Shown piece after piece: positions 6,954-15,001 of a stretch of 33,827 bases of DNA. The notes beneath the pieces are model-generated. The model ran no database searches. It was given only the letters and a program-made list of their open reading frames with translations, and was not told the DNA's origin. Each line of letters starts with the position of its first letter. Within the stretch, counting starts at the first letter, position 1. A program made the translations under genes and the position numbers. This DNA comes from Chloroflexi bacterium HGW-Chloroflexi-10 (GTDB lineage Bacteria; Chloroflexota; Anaerolineae; Anaerolineales; Anaerolineaceae), in assembly GCA_002840755.1 (NCBI GenBank), contig PHBZ01000054.1:1-33827 (forward strand). Direction: 5' to 3'.

Positions 6954-7200
6954 GGGAGGTCCGATTTACCCGGCCCCGTACGGGCGAGGCTGGAGGAATT
7001 TTCTCTGCCCGTTCAACACCCGATGCCTCGCCCCCGGCCATAGACAAGAGTGGGTCTGCCCTTTGGAAAAGGAATTATCACACCCCCTCCTTTAGGAGGG
7101 CTGGTGAGCCAGACAAAGGTGGGTCTGACTTTGGAAAAGAAATTATCACACCCCCTCCTTTAGGAGGGCTGGGGAGGTCCGATTTACCCGGACCCGTACG
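6954..7200. repeat. Pair of 29-base direct repeats flanking a tandem repeat
   Basis: GGGAGGTCCGATTTACCCGG plus the following CCCGTACG-like end occurs at 6954-6982 and again at 7172-7200 with a single difference. The two copies bracket the 7042-7172 tandem repeat. After the first copy comes GGGCGAGGCTGGA and after the second a rearranged version of it (CTTCCAGCCTCGC), so the outer parts are partly inverted. This is intergenic REP-like debris of unknown role before the dnaA control region. Confidence 0.65.
7042..7172. repeat. Two tandem copies of a REP-like palindromic repeat
   Basis: Two copies of about 62 bases start at 7042 and 7111, 69 bases apart. Each ends with a GC-rich palindrome CCCTCC-TTTA-GGAGGG. 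They differ by a few bases. Short repeats of the form CCCCCTCCTTTAGGAGGGCT are widespread intergenic elements in several phyla. They may end transcription from the left before dnaA. Confidence 0.7.
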
Positions 7201-7405
7201 CCCTTCCAGCCTCGCTCCTCGCAGGCTACACGCTCTTATTTCAGCCCTATCGCATACTCAGCGTAAGATTAGATACCTTAAATTTTCAATTCCCAATCAG
7301 ATTCACAATCCGGCATTAACCTTGCAATGAATCTTAAAACTTAACAGTCGCGAAATTTTTGGATTCCCCGTATATTTGGGGCGGGTTTCTTTTCTGGGCA
7401 ACTTA

Positions 7406-7454
7406 ACCCCATATAAAGGGTTATGTACACGTGTACACCCCCTATATATGGGGT
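7406..7454. promoter_or_regulatory. Nested 49-base dyad upstream of dnaA
   Basis: The outer arms ACCCCATATA (7406-7415) and TATATGGGGT (7445-7454) are perfect inverted repeats. Between them lies the 12-base perfect palindrome GTACACGTGTAC (7425-7436). The two dyads share almost the same centre (7430 and 7430.5). This is the form of a site for a multimeric DNA-binding protein or of a cruciform. Confidence 0.7.
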
Positions 7455-7521
7455 AAATGCCGTTGTCTATACAGCCGTTTTTTTATCAACAGATTCAACC
7501 GATTCTTTAACATTTTTTTTC

Positions 7522-7542
7522 TTAAAGATTCCGAATCTTTAA
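7522..7542. promoter_or_regulatory. 21-base palindrome before dnaA
   Basis: TTAAAGATTC-C-GAATCTTTAA is a perfect 10-base dyad around one central base, placed about 22 bases before the possible -35 element of dnaA. It is a candidate operator or an unwinding-region feature. Confidence 0.55.
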
Positions 7543-7770
7543 AGCAATCGTATGGATTCAAACTTGTTCGTACTGGTTTTTTTTGATAGAATGATACATG
7601 TAATCGGGGCTATCCCCAAACGCAATTTTTCTCGCCAATTATCGGCGTTTTAAAATAAGTTAACAGAAATTTAATGTATCCCACTGCCCCCTTGCAGTGG
7701 ACTTTGTTACCTATTGGCTGCGTTAGTTTTCCCGGATTACAATCAACCAGACGGAGGAGGAAGCGTTACT

Positions 7771-9129
7771 ATGAACGCTGTTCAAGCTTGGCAAAACGTC
7801 ATTAGTCAGCTTCAAATGGAAATGTCCAAGGCTGCTTTTGATACCTGGGTACGCAGCGCTGAACTGATCGGTTACGAAGATCAGATCTTTACCGTCGGCG
7901 TCCAGAATGCGTATGCGCGCGATTGGCTGGAAAACCGTCTTTCCTCCAGTATCACCCGTCTTCTCGCCGGGATTATGAATGAAAGTGTCGCTGTACGCTT
8001 TACCGTCTGGCATAAGGAAGAGACTCTCCCTTCCCTGGAAACTTCTATTAGTAACCATGCCACCACCCCCGTGCAGCTCAGCGATTTGGCTCCCATCGGC
8101 GGCCTCCCCCTCAATTCGCGTTACGCTTTCAGCAACTTTGTGGTGGGCGCCAGCAATCGCCTGGCGCATGCCGCCTGTATGTCCGTTGCCGATAATCCGG
8201 CGCGTTCTTATAACCCGCTCTTCCTCTACGGAGGGGTCGGTTTGGGTAAAACCCATCTCTTGCATGCCATCGGAAACGCCTCCCAGAATAACGGGCTGCG
8301 CGTCCTATATGTCTCATCCGAAGAATTTACCAATGATCTGATCAACGCCATTCGCAGCCACAACACCCAGACATTCCGGGACCGTTATCGCAGCATTGAT
8401 GTCCTGCTCATCGATGATATCCAGTTCATCGCCGGTAAAGAATCCACCCAGGAAGAATTCTTCCATACCTTTAACACCCTGCATGGTCAGGATAAACAAC
8501 TGGTAATCACTTCAGACCGCCCTCCCAAAGCCATGAACACCCTCGAAGAACGCCTGCGTTCACGCTTTGAATGGGGCCTCATTGTGGATATCCAACCCCC
8601 GGACCTGGAAACCCGCATTGCCATTCTGCGCTCCAAGGCCGAACGCTCCGGGCGTCAGGTTCCCGGCGAAATCCTCGATTCAATTGCCCGCCAGATCCAG
8701 TCTAACATCCGCGAACTGGAAGGCGCGCTCACCCGCGTATTGGCTTTTGCCGAATTAAGCGGCCAGCAGCTTACCATGCAATTGGTCAATGTTGCCCTGG
8801 TTGATCTGCTTCCCAAACGCCAGAATCTGGAACCACGTATGGTCCTCTCGGTTGTAGCCAATGCTTTCGGCGTGGAACCCTCGCGCATGCTCGGCCGTGA
8901 ACGTACTCGGGATATCGCCTTACCGCGCCAGGTTGCCATGTACCTCATGCGCGAAGAGGCCAATATCTCCCTCCCACAAATCGGTCTGGCCCTCGGCGGC
9001 CGTGACCACACCACGGTCATGTATGCCTGTGACAAGGTAGCCGATATGATCGAAAGGGACGACCGTCTGCGCCGTCAGGTGATCCAGATCCGCGAACAAC
9101 TCTACGGACGTCAGGTTCTGGCCGTCTGA
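7771..9129 (+). CDS. dnaA: Chromosomal replication initiator protein DnaA
   Basis: DnaA binds DnaA boxes at the origin, opens it and helps load the helicase. The 452-residue product has the N-terminal domain (1 to about 80, AWQNVISQLQMEMSKAAFDT), a short linker, the AAA+ domain with Walker A GGVGLGKT (154-161) and Walker B LLIDD (212-216), and domain IV with the signature GGRDHTTV (about 409-416). Length is normal for the family. I chose the ATG at 7771 because GGAGGAGG lies 10 bases before it and the protein then begins at the conserved domain I; a TTG at 7714 would add 19 poorly conserved residues. It is followed by a hairpin and the RNase J gene. Confidence 0.97.
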   Translation: MNAVQAWQNVISQLQMEMSKAAFDTWVRSAELIGYEDQIFTVGVQNAYARDWLENRLSSSITRLLAGIMNESVAVRFTVWHKEETLPSLETSISNHATTPVQLSDLAPIGGLPLNSRYAFSNFVVGASNRLAHAACMSVADNPARSYNPLFLYGGVGLGKTHLLHAIGNASQNNGLRVLYVSSEEFTNDLINAIRSHNTQTFRDRYRSIDVLLIDDIQFIAGKESTQEEFFHTFNTLHGQDKQLVITSDRPPKAMNTLEERLRSRFEWGLIVDIQPPDLETRIAILRSKAERSGRQVPGEILDSIARQIQSNIRELEGALTRVLAFAELSGQQLTMQLVNVALVDLLPKRQNLEPRMVLSVVANAFGVEPSRMLGRERTRDIALPRQVAMYLMREEANISLPQIGLALGGRDHTTVMYACDKVADMIERDDRLRRQVIQIREQLYGRQVLAV

Positions 9130-9154
9130 TCTCCACGCTCTCCAGGAATTTATT

Positions 9155-9182
9155 CATCTCGTGCGCACATCGGCACGAGATG
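9155..9182 (+). terminator. Hairpin after dnaA
   Basis: CATCTCGTGC and GCACGAGATG form a perfect 10-base stem with an 8-base loop, 25 bases after the dnaA stop. Only a weak T-rich stretch follows (TTCCTGTT), so termination may be partial. Confidence 0.65.
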
Positions 9183-9232
9183 TTCCTGTTACTCGGGGTT
9201 TAGTATTTTCCTGATCCCAAATAACCGGTTTC

Positions 9233-9272
9233 TTTTACACCCGTTTACATCCTTTTACACCTCTTTTGACAA
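9233..9272 (+). promoter_or_regulatory. Four 10-base-phased repeats overlapping a promoter
   Basis: TTTTACACC (9233), GTTTACATC (9243), TTTTACACC (9253) and TCTTTTGACA-like sequence (about 9263) recur every 10 bases, that is on the same face of the helix. TTTTACACC differs by one base from the relaxed DnaA box TTWTNCACA. The last unit merges with the -35 element of the next promoter, so bound protein would affect RNase J transcription. DnaA binding is an inference. Confidence 0.5.
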
Positions 9273-9294
9273 ATCCGCATGATCATGTTAAAAT
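9266..9294 (+). promoter_or_regulatory. Promoter for the RNase J gene
   Basis: TTGACA (9266-9271), a 17-base spacer and TAAAAT (9289-9294) make a near-consensus sigma-70 promoter. Transcription would begin near 9301, leaving a leader of about 200 bases before the RNase J start. Confidence 0.75.
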
Positions 9295-9388
9295 CAAGTC
9301 AATAATAGAAGTGTGGATTTCAGCCGGCATTCCGGCTTTGCAGTGAGAAAGTTTACCTGTAATCAATTGATTGGTTTTTGGAAGCATG

Positions 9389-9420
9389 ATCCCCGGCGAA
9401 TTCCACCGTGGGATTTTTTT
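9389..9420 (+). terminator. Terminator-like hairpin inside the RNase J leader
   Basis: ATCCCCGG (9389-9396) pairs with CCGTGGGAT (9406-9414) with one bulged base, and is followed directly by a run of T to 9420. It has the form of an intrinsic terminator between the promoter at 9266-9294 and the gene. It would yield a short RNA of about 120 bases or act as an attenuator. Another stem, AGCCGG/CCGGCT, lies earlier in the same leader. Confidence 0.55.
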
Positions 9421-9509
9421 ATCTCACTCATTTAACGAGACCTGATCACAGGACTACCTGTGTTAAAAAAATAATCTTGTACATTAAAAAAAGGAAAACA
9501 TTGAACAAC

Positions 9510-11273
9510 ATGAAAGCAGATACATTACGCATCATTCCCCTCGGAGGTATGGGGGAAGTCGGGCGCAATATGATGGTCTATGAATACAATCGCGAAATTT
9601 TGATTGTGGACACCGGCCTCATGTTTCCCGAAAACGATATGCTCGGAATTGATTACATCATCCCCGACATATCTTACCTGAAAGACAAACAATCCTGGGT
9701 GAAAGGCATCGTCATCACCCACGGTCACGAAGATCATACCGGCGCGATCCGGCATATTCTGGACGAAGTCCAGGCGCCAATTTATGGTACCCCACTCACC
9801 ATTGGTTTATTGGGAGCCAAACTCAGCCGCAGCGGTATGCTGGACAAGGCTGAATTAATCATCATAAAAGCTGGTGACGCATTCCAGGTCGGCAAGTATT
9901 TTCACGTGGAAACCTTCCACGTCTGCCATTCAATTCCGGATGGCGTTGGCTTGGGCATTCAAACCCCGGCTGGCTTAATTGTCCATTCCGGCGATTATAA
10001 ATTTGATCATACACCAGTCGATAACTGGCCTACAGATTACGCCAAACTGGCCGAATTTTCAGAGCGTGGTGTTTTAGCCTTGCTGGCTGATTCCACCAAT
10101 GCCGAACGCCCGGGTTGGACGCCGTCGGAAAAGGTGATTGACCCCGCTTTTGACAAAGTCTTCCGTGAGGCCAAAGACCGCATCATCGTTGCCACCTTCG
10201 CCTCCCTCATCTCCCGCATTCAGCAAGTAGCCAATACGGCTGCCCGTCACGGTCGCAAAATGGCCTTTGCCGGCACATCCATGGTGGATAATGCTAAGAT
10301 TGCCCTCAAACTGGGCTATCTGGATATCCCGGAAGAATTGATCATCCCGATCGACCAGGCGTTGAATTTACCCAAGAGCCAGGTCGTCATCATGTGTACC
10401 GGCTCCCAAGGGGAACCCACCTCCATTCTGGGACGTCTCGCCATCGGTCAGAACCGCCAGTTCGACGTCATCCCCGGCGACACAATTGTGCTGTCTTCTC
10501 ATCCCATCCCGGGTAATGAAGAAGCGGTCAGCCGTACCATCAACCGTCTGTTTGAACGCGGTGCCATTGTCATCTATGAATCAATTGCTGCGGTGCATGT
10601 TTCCGGACATGCCAGCCAGGAAGAGATGAAGTTACTGATGCACCTCACCCGGCCAAAATTCTTCATTCCCATTCATGGGGAACTACGCCATCTCAAACAG
10701 CATGCTCATCTGGCTACCCAGGTTGGCATTCCTGCAGAAAACACCCTGGTGATCCAAAATGGCCAGTCTGTTGAATTCCACGCCAACACAATGAAACTAG
10801 GCGAAAAATTTTCAGGCAGTTACATCTTTGTGGACGGTGATAAAGTTGGCGATATCGCTCCCGATGTGATGCGTGACCGCGAAATGATGGCCGAAGAAGG
10901 TGTGGTCCTGGTTAACCTGCTGTTGAATACACAGGGCGCCCTGGCCAGTCAACCTGAGATTCAGACCCGTGGTTTCCTGATGACCCGCGATGAGGAAACT
11001 CTCAAATCCATCGCCACCACCAGAATAAAAGACGTCATTTTGCACGCCAACGGCAATATGCAAAAAGATGTGGAAAAAGCCGTGCGCAATGTGCTTTATA
11101 GCGAAACCCGTCGCCGCCCGCTGGTGATCGTCACCGTCAATTACATAGATAAACCGGCTCTCAAACAATCCGCACCGGTAGCTGCCCGTAAAGCAGCCCC
11201 GCAGGTCAACGCCAACTGGCACCGCAAGACACGTAAAAAACAAGCCAAGAAACCTGCACCTCAAACGGTGTAA
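9510..11273 (+). CDS. rnj: Ribonuclease J
   Basis: RNase J is a zinc-dependent endo- and 5'-3' exoribonuclease of mRNA decay and rRNA maturation. The 587-residue protein has the metallo-beta-lactamase motif HGHEDHTG (71-78), the beta-CASP region with CTGSQGEP and SGHASQEE, and PIHGE further on. A basic, Pro/Ala-rich end (KTRKKQAKKPAPQ) follows the C-terminal domain. I chose the ATG at 9510 (MKADTLRIIPLGGMGEVGRN). A TTG at 9501 is closer to the AAGGA at 9491 and could be the start. An upstream in-frame start at 9408 would add 34 untypical residues that overlap the leader hairpin. Confidence 0.95.
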   Translation: MKADTLRIIPLGGMGEVGRNMMVYEYNREILIVDTGLMFPENDMLGIDYIIPDISYLKDKQSWVKGIVITHGHEDHTGAIRHILDEVQAPIYGTPLTIGLLGAKLSRSGMLDKAELIIIKAGDAFQVGKYFHVETFHVCHSIPDGVGLGIQTPAGLIVHSGDYKFDHTPVDNWPTDYAKLAEFSERGVLALLADSTNAERPGWTPSEKVIDPAFDKVFREAKDRIIVATFASLISRIQQVANTAARHGRKMAFAGTSMVDNAKIALKLGYLDIPEELIIPIDQALNLPKSQVVIMCTGSQGEPTSILGRLAIGQNRQFDVIPGDTIVLSSHPIPGNEEAVSRTINRLFERGAIVIYESIAAVHVSGHASQEEMKLLMHLTRPKFFIPIHGELRHLKQHAHLATQVGIPAENTLVIQNGQSVEFHANTMKLGEKFSGSYIFVDGDKVGDIAPDVMRDREMMAEEGVVLVNLLLNTQGALASQPEIQTRGFLMTRDEETLKSIATTRIKDVILHANGNMQKDVEKAVRNVLYSETRRRPLVIVTVNYIDKPALKQSAPVAARKAAPQVNANWHRKTRKKQAKKPAPQTV

Positions 11274-11297
11274 GTATTGGGAAATAGGGATTTTCAA

Positions 11298-11324
11298 TCA
11301 GGAAGCCGGAATGAGGTTTCCTGA
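11298..11324 (+). terminator. Weak hairpin after RNase J
   Basis: TCAGGAA and TTCCTGA form a 7-base stem with a 13-base loop 25 bases after the stop. No T-run follows. Related aatcagga/tttcctga repeats stand after the histidine kinase at 24131, so this may be a dispersed intergenic repeat as much as a terminator. Confidence 0.35.
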
Positions 11325-11416
11325 CAACGAATTCCTGTTTCCTGATCTACCTTCTCATTGACAATCCGGCATAATTCATGTAACCTCCTATTATCATCTA
11401 CCTAAGGGAGGGCTGC

Positions 11417-12061
11417 ATGGAACCCCTGGTCCGTTGCCCGCATTGTGGGCACTATCATCAAACCAATATAGAATATTGTCCGGAAAAGGGTCTGCCAATT
11501 TATGTGCCAAAAGCAGACGAACCCGTAAAAAACAAAATCAATGTCCTCTGGCTGGGTATCGCAGCCATTGTGCTGGTGATTACGGCTTGCGTGTTGATGT
11601 CTATTTTTGTACTGCCGCGTTTGCTGAATAAAAACGTCAGCAGCACCCCGCCCATTATGGTTCCCACACTCACCTTACAACCACTGGAAACCCGTGTTTC
11701 CATCATCAATACCCAGCAGCCCACCGCCACAGAGGCGGCTGTTTTACCACTCCCCAGCGCAACCGCCGCTTCCCAGTATTTCATAGCCTGTGAAGGCAGT
11801 TCTCTCCTTACCCAACTGCATGTGGGCGATAAGGCCCAAATCAACAGCGAACCGGCATTACCAAACCGTGTCCGCTCCAGCGCTTCGACAACTGCCGAGG
11901 TGTTGGGTTTTATCCAGCCAGGCGAGCAGGTGGATATTCTGGAAGGCCCCACCTGTACACAGGATTGGGTGTGGTGGCGTGTGCGTTCCGTATCCACCAG
12001 CCTGGAAGGCTGGACAGCTGAAGGCGACCAGGAAGATTACTGGTTGATCCCTGTACCCTAG
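11417..12061 (+). CDS. Zinc-ribbon, membrane-anchored SH3-domain protein
   Basis: The 214-residue protein begins with a short cysteine ribbon (C7, C10, C21), in which the fourth expected cysteine is replaced (CPEKGLP). One membrane helix follows (about 44-68), then a Thr/Pro/Gln-rich linker (75-118) and a C-terminal bacterial SH3-like domain (about 130-210, with NRVRSSASTTAEVLGFIQPG and VWWRVRS). The layout places the SH3 domain outside the cell, where such domains often bind cell-wall or other ligands. GGGAGGG precedes the ATG. The next gene starts 12 bases after its stop, so the two are likely co-transcribed. The exact role is unknown. Confidence 0.75.
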   Translation: MEPLVRCPHCGHYHQTNIEYCPEKGLPIYVPKADEPVKNKINVLWLGIAAIVLVITACVLMSIFVLPRLLNKNVSSTPPIMVPTLTLQPLETRVSIINTQQPTATEAAVLPLPSATAASQYFIACEGSSLLTQLHVGDKAQINSEPALPNRVRSSASTTAEVLGFIQPGEQVDILEGPTCTQDWVWWRVRSVSTSLEGWTAEGDQEDYWLIPVP

Positions 12062-12073
12062 AGACAGCGCACT

Positions 12074-13168
12074 GTGGACGAATCCTACCTTTACCAGAAA
12101 ATCGCCGATACCATCCGCCAGGAAATACTGGACGGCAAACGCACCCCTGGCGAAAAACTGCCTCCGGTCCGCGAACTGACCCACACCTGGAACTGTACCC
12201 CGGGTACCGTGCAGCGTGCTTATAAAATTCTGGCCTTACAGGGCCTGGTAATCAGCCGGCCGGGACAGGGCACACATATCACCGCACAGACCGTTGTCCC
12301 CGGCAATCAATCACTTCGCCGTGCTGCCCTGGTTAACCGCAGTGAAGCCTTTCTGCTCGAAACCCTGACAGCGGGTTATACGCAAAATGAAATCGAGCAG
12401 GCGCTCCAGATCGCCTTTGATCGCTGGCGTATCCTGCAAAGCGAGATTACACCCTCACAAACAGACACCCTCACCTTCACCGGCAGTAATGATCCGGTTA
12501 TCAGTTGGATGGCGGCGCATTTTCCGGATATCTCACCCGGTTACCAGCTTCACCTGCAATTTGGCGGCAGCCTTTCCGGGTTAATCGCCCTGACCGAAAA
12601 TCGTACGCAGCTTGCTGGTTGCCACCTTTGGGATGAAGGCACCAGGGATTATAACTACGCCTACGTGGAACGTATTCTGCCCGGTAAGAAAACCGCCCTG
12701 GTCACATTGGCCGCGCGCACATTGGGTCTGATCCTGCCAGCCGGCAACCCATTAAATATCCGCTCTGTAACTGATCTCACCCGGCCGGAAATACGCTTCA
12801 TCAATCGCCAATCTGGTTCGGGTACTCGTGTCTGGTTGGATTCCCGCCTGCGCGAACACCAAATCGACCCGGATTTGATTCCGGGGTATGCCCACGAAAA
12901 AGCCACCCATACCGAAGTTGCCCGTGCTATAGCTGCCGGAGAAGTCAATGCGGCACTCGGCCTTGAAGCCGCGGCCAACCTGTACGCCCTGGATTTTATT
13001 CCTCTCACCCAGGAAATTTATGAAATTGCCATCCTGCAAGACAATTTTGATCAACCCGCAGTGCAAAAATTAGTCAACTGGCTGGCTTCCAAACCGGCCA
13101 AACAGACCATCTCTGCTTATAGTGGCTATGATACAATCCACACCGGTCAGATTCGCTGGGTGAATTAA
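12074..13168 (+). CDS. GntR-family one-component regulator with a PBP-like sensor domain
   Basis: The N-terminal 70 residues are a GntR winged helix (SYLYQKIADTIRQEILDGKR, GEKLPPVRELT, GTVQRAYKILALQGLVISRPG). From about residue 125 a periplasmic-binding-protein-like domain follows, with NRQSGSGTRVWLD, AIAAGEVNAALGLEAAA and LDFIPLTQEIYEI. This domain type (PBP_like) occurs in cytoplasmic regulators and resembles molybdate or tungstate binders, so it probably senses a small oxyanion or cofactor. The start is GTG. The gene sits 12 bases after the SH3-protein gene. No molybdate transporter is nearby, so the target is open. Confidence 0.82.
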   Translation: MDESYLYQKIADTIRQEILDGKRTPGEKLPPVRELTHTWNCTPGTVQRAYKILALQGLVISRPGQGTHITAQTVVPGNQSLRRAALVNRSEAFLLETLTAGYTQNEIEQALQIAFDRWRILQSEITPSQTDTLTFTGSNDPVISWMAAHFPDISPGYQLHLQFGGSLSGLIALTENRTQLAGCHLWDEGTRDYNYAYVERILPGKKTALVTLAARTLGLILPAGNPLNIRSVTDLTRPEIRFINRQSGSGTRVWLDSRLREHQIDPDLIPGYAHEKATHTEVARAIAAGEVNAALGLEAAANLYALDFIPLTQEIYEIAILQDNFDQPAVQKLVNWLASKPAKQTISAYSGYDTIHTGQIRWVN

Positions 13169-13197
13169 CCCATCCCCTCCCCCAACAAGGAAAAAAC

Positions 13198-13992
13198 ATG
13201 CCGCTAAATTGGATGGATTTAAACGATATTCCGTTGGAAGCCCTTTTATTGCTGGAAAAGGTGCAAATCTCTTGGATTCCAAACAATATTTCATCAGAAA
13301 CACAGACCGCTCTCGGTACCTGTCTGCGCGCCAAACCTACCATAAACTGGTATCTGAGTCACAAATGCCCGGATATACATGCCTGGCTTGAAAATATTCT
13401 CCAATCCGCACCACAGGAAAATGACCCAGTCAAGCTGCGTCAGGCAGAATTATTGGTGCTGCAAAGTATGATGGATTGGATAGTGTATGTTTGGGATCCA
13501 AGCATTTATGATAAACAACCCTTTCTCCTTTGGGATTCGTCGGAACTCACCAATATATGTGATTTCAGCGGAAAGACTGTGGTAGATATTGGCGCAGGTA
13601 CCGGACGTTTGGCGTTCAGCGCGCTTAATGCCGGCGCAGCCTGGATTTACGCCGTGGAGCCGGTTGGAAATCTGCGTGAATATATGTTAGCGAAAGCCAA
13701 ACAACGTGGTTTTGCCAATTTTTCAACTGTGGATGGACTGATCACCCATATCCCATTCGAGGATCAGTTTGCGGACATCTGCATGGGTGGACATGTGTTT
13801 GGCGATGACCTAGCCGCCGAACTGGCTGAAATGGTGCGCGTTACCCACAAAGGCGGCTGGGTTATCCTTTGCCCGGGTAATAATGACTATGACAATGCCT
13901 TGCACCACTTCCTTACAGCGCAAGGTTTTCAATATGGGCGCTTTGAAGAACCACAGGATGGCTGGAAACGCAAATACTGGAAGCAAAAATAA
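13198..13992 (+). CDS. SAM-dependent methyltransferase, class I
   Basis: A Rossmann-type methyltransferase of 264 residues. Motif I is VVDIGAGTGRLAF (128-140), the SAM-binding glycine loop. AVEPVGNLREYM follows with the acidic residue that holds the ribose. HIPFEDQFADICMGGHVFGD is the motif IV region and MVRVTHKGGWVILCPG the motif VI region. The first 100 residues are a helical extension of unknown use, possibly substrate binding. AAGGA precedes the ATG. The next gene starts 16 bases after its stop. The substrate cannot be told from the sequence. Confidence 0.85.
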   Translation: MPLNWMDLNDIPLEALLLLEKVQISWIPNNISSETQTALGTCLRAKPTINWYLSHKCPDIHAWLENILQSAPQENDPVKLRQAELLVLQSMMDWIVYVWDPSIYDKQPFLLWDSSELTNICDFSGKTVVDIGAGTGRLAFSALNAGAAWIYAVEPVGNLREYMLAKAKQRGFANFSTVDGLITHIPFEDQFADICMGGHVFGDDLAAELAEMVRVTHKGGWVILCPGNNDYDNALHHFLTAQGFQYGRFEEPQDGWKRKYWKQK

Positions 13993-14008
13993 TCTCGGTG
14001 GAAAACAA

Positions 14009-14935
14009 ATGGCAAATATTCTCGTATCCGGTCTGATCAATATCGAAACCACGCTCAAAATTGAGCGCTTCCCACTGCAATACTTTCCGGTCACTTATCC
14101 CTTTTTTGGTATCCGCAGTACCGTATCAGGGGTGGGGTATAATCTCGCCAAAGCGCTCACTCATCTGGGCAATCGGGTCAACTTTATCTCCCTCATAGGG
14201 AATGACCTCAATGAGCATATCGTACGCAATGAACTGGCGCAATTAGGCATTGACGACCGCTATGTGTCAGCGGCCCTACACGAAACCGCCCAATCAGTGA
14301 TACTTTACGAAGAGAGCGGCCGTCGCCAGATCCATACAGACCTAAAAGACAACCAGACCCAGACCTACCCGGCTGAATTGTTTGAGAAAGCCATGGCCGA
14401 TAGTGAAATCTGTGCACTGTGCAATATCAATTTTTCGCGGCCATACCTGCAAATGGCCAGATCGCAAGGCAAACTGGTTGCCACTGATGTGCACGCTATT
14501 GGCAGCCTGGAAGATGACTACAATCACGATTTTATGTCCGCCGCTGACATCCTCTTCATGAGTCATGAAAACCTTCCCTGCTCTCCGCGCGAATGGGTGC
14601 AGAATGTCTGGCAGTGCTTTGGCACCCCCATATGTGTGGTCGGCCTGGGATCCCAAGGAGCCTTGTTGGGGATTCGCTCCGAGAATTTTCTGGGTCACTT
14701 TCCAGCCGTCTCCACCCGCACAGTGGTAAATACGATTGGCGCCGGTGATGCCCTTTTCTCTGCCTTTCTACATAGTTACAGCGCCACTCACAGCCCCTAT
14801 CTTTCCATCCGGAAGGCCATCGTCTTTGCTTCTTATAAAATTGGCGTCACCGGGGCCGCTGAGGGATTCTTAAATCAATCCGAATTAAACGATCTCTTTG
14901 TCAAATATCAGAATCAAATCAACCCACAACTCTGA
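14009..14935 (+). CDS. PfkB-family carbohydrate kinase
   Basis: The 308-residue protein is a ribokinase-fold sugar or nucleoside kinase. It has the N-terminal substrate region with GVGYNLAKALTHLGNRVNFI (41-60) and the C-terminal signature NTIGAGDALFSAFL (241-254), where D247 is the catalytic base and GAGD forms the anion hole. The start at 14009 gives the typical N-terminus MANILVSGLI; a longer frame from 13883 overlaps the methyltransferase gene and is unlikely. Length is normal. The pairing with the methyltransferase suggests shared transcription, not a known pathway. The substrate is undetermined. Confidence 0.87.
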   Translation: MANILVSGLINIETTLKIERFPLQYFPVTYPFFGIRSTVSGVGYNLAKALTHLGNRVNFISLIGNDLNEHIVRNELAQLGIDDRYVSAALHETAQSVILYEESGRRQIHTDLKDNQTQTYPAELFEKAMADSEICALCNINFSRPYLQMARSQGKLVATDVHAIGSLEDDYNHDFMSAADILFMSHENLPCSPREWVQNVWQCFGTPICVVGLGSQGALLGIRSENFLGHFPAVSTRTVVNTIGAGDALFSAFLHSYSATHSPYLSIRKAIVFASYKIGVTGAAEGFLNQSELNDLFVKYQNQINPQL

Positions 14936-15001
14936 TTTTTCTAGTAAAATCAATTTATCAAGACAACGTCTATACAAGGATGATCCAACATCCGGGAGAG
15001 A

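Larger units (their letters stand above)
7201..7770. promoter_or_regulatory. dnaA control region, possible oriC
   Basis: The 570 bases before dnaA have no convincing gene. They turn AT-rich from about 7270 and hold a large nested dyad (7406-7454), a 21-base perfect palindrome (7522-7542) and two one-mismatch DnaA boxes (TTATGTACA at 7421, TTATCAACA at 7483). A modest promoter may lie at TTGTTC (7564-7569), 17 bases, TAGAAT (7587-7592). Replication origins often lie next to dnaA, so an origin is plausible, but no cluster of perfect boxes is seen and dnaN is not adjacent. Confidence 0.4.

Noticed and set aside
7070..7160. TTATCACAC in the tandem repeats as DnaA boxes
   Set aside because: Does not fit TTWTNCACA (base 6 and later are shifted); it belongs to the REP-like repeat.
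7723..8265. 180-codon minus-strand frame opposite dnaA
   Set aside because: Fully antisense to conserved DnaA codons; explained by the high GC content of third positions.
10812..11297. 161-codon minus-strand frame opposite RNase J
   Set aside because: Antisense shadow of a clearly coding gene, no ribosome-binding site.
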